A stretch of 64,000 nucleotides of DNA from Ceratopteris richardii (Eukaryota > Streptophyta > Polypodiopsida > Polypodiales > Pteridaceae), in assembly GCA_020310875.1 (NCBI GenBank), contig CM035417.1:92601712-92665711 (forward strand), written 5' to 3'. This document shows positions 52,401 through 61,730 of this stretch, piece after piece. Numbering within the stretch: the first letter of the stretch is position 1; every line of letters starts with the position of its first letter. Under the pieces are notes generated by a model, which saw only the letters and a list, made by a program, of their open reading frames with translations, ran no database searches and was not told the DNA's origin. Position numbers and translations under genes: made by a program.

Positions 52401-53694
52401 TTGTAGGGACATACGAGACTTTGCTTAAGAGGTTCATATTCCCATCTGATGTCTTCACATTACCTATCTTCTGCACTGAGTGCTTTGTGTCATCTCCTGT
52501 CTGCACTTCATGCTTGTTATGAGGATCTTCCAAATCAGAAAGTAAAGCCACATTTCCTGCTACATGGTTCGAGCATCCCGAATCAATGTAAAATATGTTA
52601 TCATCATCCTTACCCTTCTTTGCTGATAGATTCATAATCAATAATGAATCTTCTTGACTTTGGTCCTGTGCATAGTTATTGTAATCTCTTCTTCCTCTAT
52701 GGCCACTTTGATAGTTGTTGTTGTTGTTGTTGTTGTAATTGTTGTTGTAGTAGTTGTTGTTGTTGTAGCCTCCATTGTATCTACCTCTATTTGATCCATA
52801 GCCACCTCTATTGAATCCTCTTCCTCTTGAGTTCCTCGGGTTCCTGAAACATTCTTCAGTAGTATGGTTAGATAAGCCACATATGTTGCAAGGTTGAGAT
52901 GATTGGAATCTCCCCCTGCCTTGCTTTCCACCTCTGCCTCTTCCTCTAGCTCTTCCTCTACCTGCAAAGTTTGCTTGGAAAGAGCTTCCTTCATCTTCAT
53001 TCTTCCTATTCTTTGACTTGTCCTTGACCTTAGCTTTATCAGAATATAAGGTAGAAGTTTGATTACCTCTTGAGGACTCACCACCTTTGCTAATCTTTGC
53101 TTCATGAGTGAAGAGTTGGCCCATGAGTGTGTTGAGGTCGGGTACATGCATATCCATGTATAAATCCATGGCTGTTGTGAATGACTCCCACTTGTCGTCT
53201 GCTTTGATTCCATTCATGATTTGTCTTATGATTCGCTCCTCTTCAATTACCTCTCCAATGCTTCCAAGTTGGTCGGAAATCTCCTTCATCTTTGTGACAT
53301 AATCAATCACATTTTGCTTCGGGCTTTTCTTCATTGTTGTGAACTCCATCCACAATTGGTTCTTCCTTGCTCGAGTGTTGGAAGAGAAGAAAGAAGCAAG
53401 TGCATTCCAGGTCTCTCTTGATTTCTTGCATCCCTTGACATGAGGTAAAAGAAAATCAGAGATTGAGTTTAGAATATAGGACCTTGCAAGTGCATCCTTC
53501 GAACACCAATTCGAAAGTCCTTCCACTTCTTCATGTGATGGTTGCCCTTTGTTCCTCATGGTTGGCATTGCTTCATCTCCGGATATGAATCCATATAGAT
53601 TCCTCCCTTGAAGGTAAGCCTCCATCCTTAGAGACCATGCCGGATAGTTTTTTTGATCCAATTTGTCAATTGTTGATGGAAATCCATCTCCCAT
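49477..53694 (-). CDS. gag-pol: Gag-Pol polyprotein of family-B unit 6 (1405 aa)
   Basis: A single open frame of 1405 codons, a usual length for a copia Gag-Pol. Seen in order: Gag with 'LDQKNYPAWSLRMEAYL' at the N-terminus, an Arg/Gly-rich patch and a CCHC zinc knuckle '[14 protein letters not shown]' at about residue 270; an Asn/Tyr-rich linker; aspartic protease '[10 protein letters not shown]' at about 370 (DSG for the usual DTG); GAG-pre-integrase '[16 protein letters not shown]' and '[10 protein letters not shown]'; integrase with Asp in 'LVHTDVWGP' (about 568), Asp in 'RSDGGGEYF' (about 630) and Glu in 'NGVAERRNR' (about 665); RT with '[20 protein letters not shown]' (about 960) and 'YVDD' (about 1090); RNase H 'YSDADWAGSKDDRRSTSGY' (about 1255) and 'SSTEAEYRGL'. 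The family is processed from one polyprotein into virus-like-particle proteins. The start Met is 26 bases from LTR7, just past the primer site. Whether it is expressed is unknown. Confidence 0.93.
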   Translation of the reverse strand: MGDGFPSTIDKLDQKNYPAWSLRMEAYLQGRNLYGFISGDEAMPTMRNKGQPSHEEVEGLSNWCSKDALARSYILNSISDFLLPHVKGCKKSRETWNALASFFSSNTRARKNQLWMEFTTMKKSPKQNVIDYVTKMKEISDQLGSIGEVIEEERIIRQIMNGIKADDKWESFTTAMDLYMDMHVPDLNTLMGQLFTHEAKISKGGESSRGNQTSTLYSDKAKVKDKSKNRKNEDEGSSFQANFAGRGRARGRGRGGKQGRGRFQSSQPCNICGLSNHTTEECFRNPRNSRGRGFNRGGYGSNRGRYNGGYNNNNYYNNNYNNNNNNNYQSGHRGRRDYNNYAQDQSQEDSLLIMNLSAKKGKDDDNIFYIDSGCSNHVAGNVALLSDLEDPHNKHEVQTGDDTKHSVQKIGNVKTSDGNMNLLSKVSYVPTITKNLISVGQIVEKGLQVRFNRFGAYVEDPKQGFRRIAKGEKTGRLFTFEVEDTKNIDLFSYGSQTLTELEIWHKRLAHIGERTLKQICRDQSVLGLPNITRQHMIYKCEACQLGKAHRQPFNKKGYMYQNPLDLVHTDVWGPSKEPSISGSRYYVSFIDDCSRWTILFSMKHKDEVFNCFKKYIALVENQTGRTLKRLRSDGGGEYFSSEFDAFLHERGIKREVTTRYTPELNGVAERRNRAIVEATRSMLNEKGLPNYLWAEAVSTATYLINRLPSKSLDGTTTYEVWNGRRPSLEHCKIFGCLAYAHIPSQVRGKLDPKAEKCVFIGYDQNQKGYRLYNPTNKGFSVSRDVIFDENKSWFDDDRKVKLPYDLDEDFPSLQPKEPKQIEESDSEIDLEDLERLKLWKNKGKAKMQDATYGPESSHQPLRRSSREKKKPERFGYDTSLVTKHSIYIAKDSTNEEPTTFEEAQSKKAWRDAMDEEMEALKENDTWELVPNKPSMKIIGSPWIYKIKRNPDGSINRYKARLVAKGFAQTHGIDYEENFSPIAKMPTIRVLISLAASRNWNLYQLDVKNAFLNGWISEEVYMAQPPGYEDVHHPNYVCKLKKALYGLKQAPRAWSFRLVTYLQDQGFKASKADTSLFIKRNGSEVIYLCVYVDDIIITGNDLEGIKQVKAQMKEEFKISDLGPLTYFLGLELIYTDSGIYITQRKYVHDMLVKFKMENTKCAGTPMEQNHKLSAYEGEPIEDITSYQSLVGSLNYATLTRVDICYSVSILSQFMHKPRRPHMEAAKRVLKYLNGTMNEGLFYSYTSDIELKVYSDADWAGSKDDRRSTSGYISFVGSKIISWSSKKQPTVALSSTEAEYRGLANATQKIMWLKSLYTDLGIHSSTPHIFGDNTSSLHLAANPVYHARTKHIEVHYHYVREKLMSKDIQLSYVSTDMQCADMLTKALDGMKLSRFKLMIGLQEIKDN

Positions 53695-53707
53695 GTTGCT
53701 TGACTAT

Positions 53708-53719
53708 GCTCTGATACCA
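53708..53719 (-). promoter_or_regulatory. Primer binding site, unit 6
   Basis: GCTCTGATACCA (plus), complement of the initiator-Met tRNA match, one base left of LTR7. Confidence 0.92.
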
Positions 53720-53720
53720 C

Positions 53721-54798
53721 TGTGAAGAGAGATGGTGGATGCAATCCAAAGATGAGTAGGTGCTGCTACAACCAGCTTCACACCATCCATCTAAGACTTC
53801 AGAGTTGATTAGTAGACCCTTTGAGCTTCCTAAATCCACCAAAATATCAGCCAAGTACTTTGGAACATGTATCCCAAAAGTTTAAGTCAAGACAGACTAG
53901 TTGCGAAATGACTAGCTCCCAAAACTTGCTATTTTTGGACATACACCTGCTCGAAAAAATGAACAGTGCTCTCAATCTGGTAGGAATTAGAAAAATTACT
54001 TTTGGGCATAGCAAATAGACTTTGCAAGCTTTTCAATCCAAGTTAAAACACTTCAAATGATGGACTGAGCACTGAGAACAAGTTTCACCAATTTCTAGAA
54101 CCTCCCCACAATTCTCGGGGCTCTGCAAAGATAGACCAGTAAGCAGTAAAATGCAGATATCTCAAAAAGTATTAATCCAATGACCTTGAAAATTTATATG
54201 CATAAAGTAGACAGTACGAGCTATCCAATGCAAGTTAATTAACTGAAAATGGATCAGTAGAACTCGAGATATAACGTTCGGAAGGTACTGCTCTGAGTGA
54301 GTATAGCAGAGAACAAAACAGAGAAGTAGATGATAATAAATGTATAGATTCACATATGATTACAACCACATTGGCAATGAATCTTTGCACAATGGGAGTA
54401 GAATGATAGAGCTATGGAGTAAGCTTTTCAATCTCTACAAAATGACATGAAGTGGTCACGTACAAGGCTTGCTAATCGCCTCTTCCTTCTTGCTCCTTTT
54501 ATAGCTATTCTTGGAGGGAGTTTTGAATTCGAATTCGAATGGCTCCACCTAAAAGTGATCCCCAAAGTTAGGAGAGATTCCCTCAGCTCAAAAATTCGTG
54601 ATTTTGGTAGTTGGAGCCACAAATTTGCTTTTACATCATGGATGAGGTAAGCCATCCTTTTCCTTTTTTCTTTTTCCATTTACAAGAGATAAAATGTACT
54701 CTTTTACAAGAGGTGTTCACATGACTACTCATGTGACTTACAAATGAGGATAATATCAAATATATCAAGCATGTAGGCTTGGGTAAAATGCACCAACA
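53721..54798 (-). repeat. Family-B LTR7 (1078 bp), outer 5' LTR of the array
   Basis: Full length, ending GCACCAACA against TAGAA. With partial LTR1 at the other end it shares AAGACAGACTAG, GAGCAC and ATTACAACCAC, which LTRs 3-5 lack; this fits it being one of the founding LTR pair. Confidence 0.93.
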
Positions 54799-54803
54799 TA
54801 GAA
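54799..54803. repeat. Target site duplication of the family-B array, right copy (TAGAA)
   Basis: Identical to 29,048-29,052; element C sequence resumes directly after it. Confidence 0.9.
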
Positions 54804-56011
54804 GACCTAGCAATATAAGCATGGCTAATTTTTTACAAAACAAGTATACACTTCTATTTTCACCTTTAATAGATAATGCTCTTCATTAGGTGAAAGGATT
54901 TGAGATGAATCCTTCTTAAAGATGAATTTATAACCATCTAACTGAGAAGTTGAATAGAAAGAAAATTCTCCTTGATTTTGATATACACAATATATTAGAC
55001 ATTATATATTTATCACCTACTCTTTACTTTAGTGTGACTTCTGGCACATCAACTACATCCAAATCATGAATGTTTACTATGGTCAATCTTCTACTTTAGA
55101 ACTAGTAAGAGATGACAATACCTTCTTGCAATATGTTATATATTTAGTCACTCCAAAATCAAAGATTGAAGGATTTAACAATATTACATTCCATTATGCT
55201 TGATCAAAAGGCATCTCCTCTAAGCAAAATATTCTTCAAAAGAAGAAGATTTACCTCCTTCTTACCTGAAGCTCTCTGCATTTCATTAAAAATCCTTCTT
55301 TTGCACTCTATTTTATGATTTAGTTCTTACAATAGTGCCATATTCCCTTCTTACATGTAAATGTGGATAAATTATATTTCTCTTTAGGTGTGGATGAAGT
55401 AGTTGATGTACAGACTGAAGAAGATATGTAAAAGACTTAGAAGTAAATGAATTACTTTCTTTCTTACTTTTTGAGTTTTTTTCTCCTTGTTATTAGTCTC
55501 CTCCTTCTTCTTCTTACCTTTGGATGATGACACCATAGATTCATTATTCTCTTCCATACTCTTTATTTGATCTTCATCTTAAAGTAACAAGAACTACAAC
55601 TCTTTAAATTAAATCTATATATCTCTTGTAGAGAGAGAGAGAAGTAACAATGGAAGTGATTTAGTGAGTGTATTTACCATCTCTTCATCAAAAGTGCTTA
55701 CTCCAACATTTAGAAGTTGATCACGAACTTTTTTAAGATTTAGAATATGATTTTGTACTAGCTTGCCAACTCTAATGTGTGTATTGGATAATTACCTCCT
55801 TAAATGATCTTCTCTAGGAGGATTTCTCCTTTGATAGAGATTCTCCAACTCCAATCAAGTTTGAGGGGAGGTTTTGCATGACCTAATTTGAGGACTGATA
55901 TGATGCTCTAGAACCATAGCAGTAATTAAGAGTGTCTGAGCATCTCTAGAATCCCATTTAGACTTCTCTATAGATGATCGAATTTGATTTTCTTTGCTTG
56001 TGAATGATGAG

Positions 56012-56049
56012 ACACCTTCTTCTTCTTCTTCTTCTTCTTCTTCTTCTTC
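56012..56049. repeat. (TTC)n microsatellite in gag of element C
   Basis: A run of TTC on plus, encoding poly-Glu on the minus strand inside the decayed gag. Confidence 0.9.
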
Positions 56050-56300
56050 CTCCACCCCTTCTATTTGTTGGGATAAAATTCGTGCAATAGGCTTCTTGGA
56101 AGAAGAACCAACATCCTCAACTAACTGCCTTGGTCTTGGATACTTTCCATCAATTCTATTCCATAAATCCCTAGAACTTAGCAAATTCATCTTCATGAAA
56201 CTCTACATAGGATAGTTAGACATTCCATCACGTTTTTCTTGTTTTTCTAGTCCATCTCTATAATCACTCATCTTGAAAGAAAATTATGTATGTGCACAAA

Positions 56301-56312
56301 GCTTTGATACCA
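56301..56312 (-). promoter_or_regulatory. Primer binding site of element C
   Basis: GCTTTGATACCA on plus, i.e. TGGTATCAAAGC in the element's sense: the initiator-Met tRNA match with one difference. It is two bases left of the TGTTGGAAGT start of the 5' LTR. Confidence 0.75.
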
Positions 56313-56314
56313 AA

Positions 56315-56552
56315 TGTTGGAAGTAAGGTAGGCCCAATATAAAGTCTCAAAGATCTTCCAATACTTGAACCTTAAGAACCTTAAGCACACACAAAAATTG
56401 AACCAAAAAAAACTTGGTGAACGATAACAAGAAATAGGAAAGAGGCAAGAGATGGAAACAAGGAGCAAAATGATAAGCTAAAATAATATCTACTTGATGA
56501 ATGAGTAACAATACAATGTGTGTAATTTACAAAATATGGATATAAGGTTGAA
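56315..56552 (-). repeat. 5' LTR of element C, partial (about 238 bp)
   Basis: TGTTGGAAGTAAGGTAGG aligns with the start of the 3' LTR at 19,535 and follows it for about 240 bp (e.g. AATAATATCTACTT, AACAATACAATGTGT). It then abuts the inverted LTR copy D; the rest of this LTR is not found to the right. Confidence 0.75.
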
Positions 56553-56921
56553 TGTAACAGGATTCAAACTCGAATTTCCAACAAAGTCAAATTTTCAAAA
56601 TATATCAAAATGATCAAAATGCTCAAAATACTCAAAACTTTTTTCCATATTCTTATAGTTCTCATCAAAAGCTAGTTAATGATATATAGCACTTGACCAT
56701 CAGAGATCTAAAAGTGCATCCAAATCCTAACTCTACTTTTCAAAACTATGCTTACAAAATTGAAGCATATCTTTTTGTAGTTCTTAGCAACCTTGTTAAG
56801 AAAAGCGCTTGTACAAAATTGGTGAAAGGCTTCTTTTTCAGGATTCACGTGGCTTTTCACAGATGTTTTTTTATTAAACCTAGTCATGGGGTGCTGGAAT
56901 ATTATAAATAAGGCCTACTAG
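56553..56921 (+). repeat. Inverted C-family LTR copy D, first segment
   Basis: In reverse orientation to the LTRs of element C. It starts TGTAACAGG and matches, inverted, the C 3' LTR at 26,083-26,211 and 20,210-20,449. It is interrupted by A2 and continues at 61,962. Confidence 0.7.
56917..56921. repeat. Target site duplication of A2, left copy (ACTAG)
   Basis: ACTAG directly before TGTTGGAGTTAG; repeated after the right LTR. Confidence 0.9.
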
Positions 56922-57152
56922 TGTTGGAGTTAGACTTTTGTGGAAGCACGCGAACAGCACAAGGAAGAAGAAGAAGCTTGGAGCACAACACACAATACTG
57001 AATGTATTACTAGATAATGTACAAAAGATAAGTAGCCCATTAGGGCAATAGGCGTATATACAAGCTGGGGGAAAAAAACCTCCTAAAGAGGGAAAAAGTG
57101 CCCCGGCGATCCTAGTGTGTTCACACACATCACTACCTAAAATATATCAACA
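56922..57152 (-). repeat. 3' LTR of A2 (231 bp)
   Basis: TGTTGGAGTTAG...ATATATCAACA, followed by AATCCCCCCTAGG, a polypurine tract in the minus sense. Confidence 0.93.
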
Positions 57153-60100
57153 AATCCCCCCTAGGAGTGATGCGGTGAAAAAGGAGCTGGCACTCATGTA
57201 TATGGAAGTGCCAAGCTATGTGGAAATCACTCCACAAAAGGAAGTAAGCCCAAAGCTTTGCGGAAAGCTTCAAACTTCTCCCTAGGCAGAGCCTTCGTGA
57301 AAAGGTCTGCAATGTTCTCCTGCGTGGGCACATATGCCAAGCTGATCTCCCCAGCAAAGAACCTCTACCTGACATAGTGATAATGCACCTCAATGTGCTT
57401 AGTGCGAGCATGGAACACAAGGTTCCTCCCAACTGCCAATGTGCTCTGACTATCAGTGAAGATGGTGGTGGTAGAAGACTGGCCAACACCCAAATCAGCC
57501 ATAAGGCATCTGAGCCACACACACTCAACAGTCGCTGTGAAAGCTGCCCTATACTCAGCCTCACAACTAGAAGTGGCCACAGTAGGCTGCTTCTTGCTCA
57601 ACCAAGATATACATGAGCTACCAAGCATGAAGCAAAAACCACTTGTGGACACACGAGTGTCATAGCAACCAGCCCAATCTGAGTCAGAAAAAGCATGCAA
57701 AGCTGGCGGTAGTGATCCCCCCTTGGGATAAAACAACCCAAGTAGCCGAGTACCACTCAAGTAGCAAAAGATGCGCTTAACCGCCTTCCAATGCGTGACT
57801 CCTGGGCAATGCATAAACCTGCTCATCTGTGAGACAGCAAACTGAATATCTGGTCGAGTAATGCATAAATAAATCAAGCATCCAATAGCCTGCTGATAGA
57901 GAATAGCATCAAATGCATCTCCAGCATCATGAAGACTCAATCGTAAATCTGTCTCCATAGGAGTGGCAATAGGCTTACAGTCTTCAAGTCCAAAACGCTG
58001 CAATAATGTGTCAATATATTTCGTTTGACAAAAATCCATTCCACCATCAACTTGCATAAACTGAATGCCCAAATAGTGATGCAAATGCCCCAAATCAGAC
58101 ATCTCAAATGAGGCATGCAAATCAGCCTTGAAATATGCTTCTCAATAGGACCAGTGAGCAGCATGTCATCAACATAGACAACAATGATCAAAAGCACATC
58201 ATTAGCACGCTTAACATATAAGGTGCTTTTAGTTGGATTGTTCTCAAAACCATGTGCAACCAGATAGGCATGTATCTTCTCATACCAAGCACGTGGTGCT
58301 TGCTTTAAACCATATAATGCCTTCTTTAACCTGCACACCTGGTTTTCATGCCCTTTCTGCACAAAGCCACGGGGTTGAAAAACATACACTTCTTCATGCA
58401 AGTCACCATTCAGAAATGTTGTTTTAATGTCCAACTGATGTACATTCCAACCATGATGGGCTGCAAGTGCACAAATACTCTGAACAGTAGTCATACGGCA
58501 TGTAGGTGCAAAGGTCTCATCAAAATCAATGCCTCTTTCCTGCGCATAACCCTTTGCAACAAGCCTAGCCTTATACCTATCAACTGTACCATCAGGTTTA
58601 CGCTTCAGCTTGTATACCCACTTAGTGTCAATGGCCTTCTTGCCAGGAGGCAAGTCACATAAAGACCATGTACCATTCTTCATTATAGCATCATATTCAC
58701 ATTGCATAGCAGCCATCCAATTTTCTGAATTTTGTGCTTCATCAAAAGAAATAGGCTCATTCTCATCACAGAGACTAGACGCAGCCATAGCATAGCAATC
58801 TGATGCAAAGGAGGCACTATGAGAGCCTGAACGAGTACGATATGACAAAGGTGCATCTAATTTGCTGTCACGCAAAGTCTGCACTAGCCATTTTGGCATA
58901 GTTTTTGCCTGCTCAATATCAGCTCTCTCATCAACAAGTGCATCATGTAAATCTGCATCAGAAATGGAATGATCTGCATCATCATATGAAACCTGCAAAG
59001 GCTGAGAATTTGCCTCATTAGGACCAACACTAGACTGTCCACCTGTAAAAAGAGGCATCAAAGTATCATACATGTCTTTGGAGCTATCAGATGTCTCCTT
59101 AGTACATGAAAGCAATGGCTAAATAGCATCTTCCACAAAGACAACATCATGGCTAACCAGAATGCATTTAGTCTGTGGATGATACAGACGATAGCCTTTA
59201 CTTTCAGAACTGTACCCAACAAAAATACATTTTACTCCCTTATCATCCAATTTTCTGCGATGTTGTTCAGGCACTAGTGCATATGCCAAACAACCAAAAA
59301 CACGCAAATGAGCAACAGATGGCTTGCGGTCATGCCAAGCCTCATATGGAGTGATAGACTGCAGCGCTTTAGTGGGACACATGTTCAGTACATATGCTGC
59401 ACACATGACAACCTCAAGCCAGAAACTATGTGGTAAAGCCTGACTCTTGACCATGCACCTCGCCATCTCCATGAGTGACCTGTTCTTTCGTTCAGCAACT
59501 CCATTCTGTTGAGGTGTATACGGCACTATTGTTTTATCCCACGTTCAGCCAAAAATGCATTAAAATCAGAACATATATTCCCCCCCTCGATCAGAACGGA
59601 GGGTGCCCATTTTACATGGTGACAGATTTTCATCCAAAACCAAAAACTATTTAAAGCACCTGAACACTTTGTACTTTGCTTTGAGTGGATATACCCATGC
59701 ATGCCTCGAAAAATCATCAATGAAAGTCACGAAGTAAAGGTAATTCCCAAAAGAGGGTGTCTGCATAGGACCACAGACATCACTATGTACAAGCTGCAAT
59801 TTCTGCGTAGCCCGAACTGAACCATCTTTTGGAAAGGAGGAACGCTCCATTTTGCCCAAAATACAGCCTTCACATACATGTTTTTCAGGTACCTCAAGCT
59901 TGGGCAAAGAAGACACCATATCAGATTCTTGCAGGCGTAGCAAACTAGCAAAATTAAGATGACCAAAGCGTGCATGCCAAAGCTTTGCATCTGACATAGC
60001 CTGAGAATCATGAACTGCACATGCCGAATCATTCACAGATCTTTCATAGTCTATGAGCTTATATAGCCCACGACATAAAATGCCAGAAGCAATAATAACA

Positions 60101-61716
60101 TCACCATTTGACAGATCATGAACTGTACATCTGTCATCAACAAATTTCACAACCAAGCCAATCTTGGCTAATGCAGAAACTGATAACAGATTCTTCTTGA
60201 TCCCTGGTACAAATAAAGCATCTGACAAGGTGAAAGAACTACCATCAGCAGTAGTCAGAATGATCTTACCAACTCCCATAACAAGATAAGAGGAGTTGTT
60301 GGCGCATGTGACAGTATTCCTTGTAGGGGCAGGCTCGAGTGAAGAGAAGAAACTGCGCTGCGAGGTAATATGTTTGGTCGCCCCATTGTCAAAGTACCAA
60401 ACATCTGAGTCCACTACAGACATGCACTGCTCATGAGAAGATGGGTCAAAACTACAAACAGTAGTAAATGCCCATTCTTCTTCCTGCACAAGATTAGCAG
60501 ACTCTGTTTTTGGTGTAGAGGCTTCTGCAACAACCATTCCAGCCTCCTTTTTCTTTGCCTCTTTTGCAGCCAGTTTTGGACAGTTCTTTATGATATGATC
60601 ATTCCCTTTACAGTACTTGCAAAACAATTTCTGCTTTTCTGATTTCTTCTCATCTTTATCCTGGTTCTTCGAATGTGCAACATTTGCATATTTCTGCTTA
60701 CTAGTAGAGGAGCTCCATTTTCCTTTGCCCTTCTCACTAGCCAGGAAATCTTGATCTGCAACACGCATAATGGACCTGTTCTGTGTGGATTGATCTTCCT
60801 GCAGCAGAACAGAAATTAACTCCTCAAATGATAAGGCATTCGGATTGCCTTTCATCATCAACCAAAGAGTAGAAGCAAAACTCTGATATGAATCAGGAAG
60901 ACCATTCAGAACGGTCTGCACAAGTGAGCTATCTGATATAACCTCATCAGCAGAAATCAATTGTTCCTTCAAATCTTTGATCTTCGTTAGGAAATTGTCC
61001 ATAGAATCACCTTCATTCATGTGCTCACTCTCCAACTGTTTTTGGAGGTAAGCAACACGAGCCTCATTCCTAGCTTGGTACAATGTGGTAAGTGTATCCC
61101 AAGCATCCCTAGCTGTTCTACAAGAGCGAATATGAGGAATAATGGCACGTTTGACAAACAAAGCTATCAATGCATGTGTTTGGGCATCTCTGCCATCCCA
61201 ACGAATCTACTCTGCAGTAGGTGCAATAGAAACAGAAGCACGAACAGGAATCTGCAGAATATCATCTTCAACACCATCTTCATCAGCTCCAGCACCTATA
61301 TTTGCAATACCTGTTGTTACAGGTGTAACAGGACGTCTTTCAACACCCTGCACAATGTTCCACAATCCTTTTGCAACCAAAACATGTCGCATCATATAAG
61401 CCCATAATGGGTAGTTGGTACCATCCAACTTATCCTCAACAGCCAACATACGGAATACATCAGTGCTTTCAGCCATGGCCGGTGACTAAAATAACTTGAT
61501 GCAAAAAATTGACTGTATCTCAAAAAGTTGAACAGAACTGCCTAGACGAATTTCGCTAGACCTGTAGCAGACTTCAAGACGCTTATACTAGCGAATAGAA
61601 ACTGGTATATACCTTTGGCACAAAAAGATGAAATAGCCTGCACAAGCACTACGATAGTGCATTCGGAGGCAGCAAACGGAGGAGTGTCGACGGTGCCCTA
61701 GATGAAGCGACGACCT

Positions 61717-61728
61717 GCTCTGATACCA
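61717..61728 (-). promoter_or_regulatory. Primer binding site of A2
   Basis: GCTCTGATACCA on plus, complement of the initiator-Met tRNA match, two bases left of the 5' LTR. Confidence 0.9.
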
Positions 61729-61730
61729 AT

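Larger units (their letters stand above)
49435..53720 (-). mobile_element. Family-B unit 6 internal region, looks whole
   Basis: About 4.29 kb between LTR6 and LTR7, with primer site (53,708-53,719), one uninterrupted gag-pol frame and a polypurine tract. It is the only unit in the array that looks whole. It groups with unit 5. It lies at the 5' end of the array in the element's own direction. Confidence 0.92.
29053..54798 (-). mobile_element. Family-B Ty1/copia tandem array: six units, seven LTRs, one target duplication
   Basis: The whole 25.7-kb block reads, in the element's own direction (right to left): LTR7, unit 6, LTR6, unit 5, LTR5, unit 4, LTR4, unit 3, LTR3, short unit 2, partial LTR2, short unit 1, partial LTR1. 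Each internal part is bounded by a primer site on one side. The full-length units also have a polypurine tract on the other side, so neighbours share a single LTR. No host DNA or target duplication lies between units; only the two outer ends carry TAGAA. The units are about 98-99% alike by eye. This layout fits growth of one insertion by unequal recombination between LTRs. Units 1-5 are broken; unit 6 looks whole. Confidence 0.92.
54804..56314 (-). mobile_element. Element C internal part 2: protease region, gag, leader
   Basis: The minus strand continues element C upstream of its integrase: a protease to GAG-pre-integrase stretch at about 54,830-55,200, then gag at about 55,600-56,230 ('SRDLWNRIDGKYPRPRQL' and a 'WDSRDAQTLLITAMVLEHHISPQIRSCK' block typical of copia gag). 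A TTC microsatellite in gag encodes a run of glutamates. The primer site lies at 56,301-56,312 (GCTTTGATACCA). It is broken many times. Confidence 0.75.
19535..56552 (-). mobile_element. Ty1/copia element C, very old, split by nested insertions
   Basis: The pieces are collinear and on the minus strand: 3' LTR (19,535-20,449 and 26,083-about 26,224, interrupted by A1), polypurine tract, RNase H, RT, integrase and GAG-pre-integrase (about 26,230-29,047), interruption by the family-B array, protease and gag (54,804-56,290), primer site, and the first 240 bp of the 5' LTR (56,315-56,552). Without the nested elements it would be about 5.6 kb, normal for copia. The two LTRs differ at roughly a quarter of comparable sites, which makes it the oldest element whose both ends can be seen. 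It is broken many times. The LTR terminus pattern is TGTTGGAA...TTCCAA. Confidence 0.8.

Noticed and set aside
36500-53300. Threonine- and isoleucine-rich minus-strand frames near the zinc knuckle region of each unit
   Set aside because: These are alternate-frame readings of the trinucleotide run in gag, not a second protein.
33934-53421. Recurring open frames of 60-130 codons on the plus strand across the family-B array (for example at 34,721, 40,907, 46,283)
   Set aside because: They lie opposite the gag-pol frame at the same place in each unit and are antisense shadows of it. No domain is recognisable.
29053-54798. Six independent insertions of family B in the same place
   Set aside because: There is no target duplication or host sequence between units, neighbours share a single LTR, and the only duplication flanks the whole block.
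29053-54798. CRISPR-like or satellite array reading of the repeats
   Set aside because: The repeat unit is a whole retrotransposon with LTR, primer site, gag-pol and polypurine tract; there are no short regular repeats with unique spacers.
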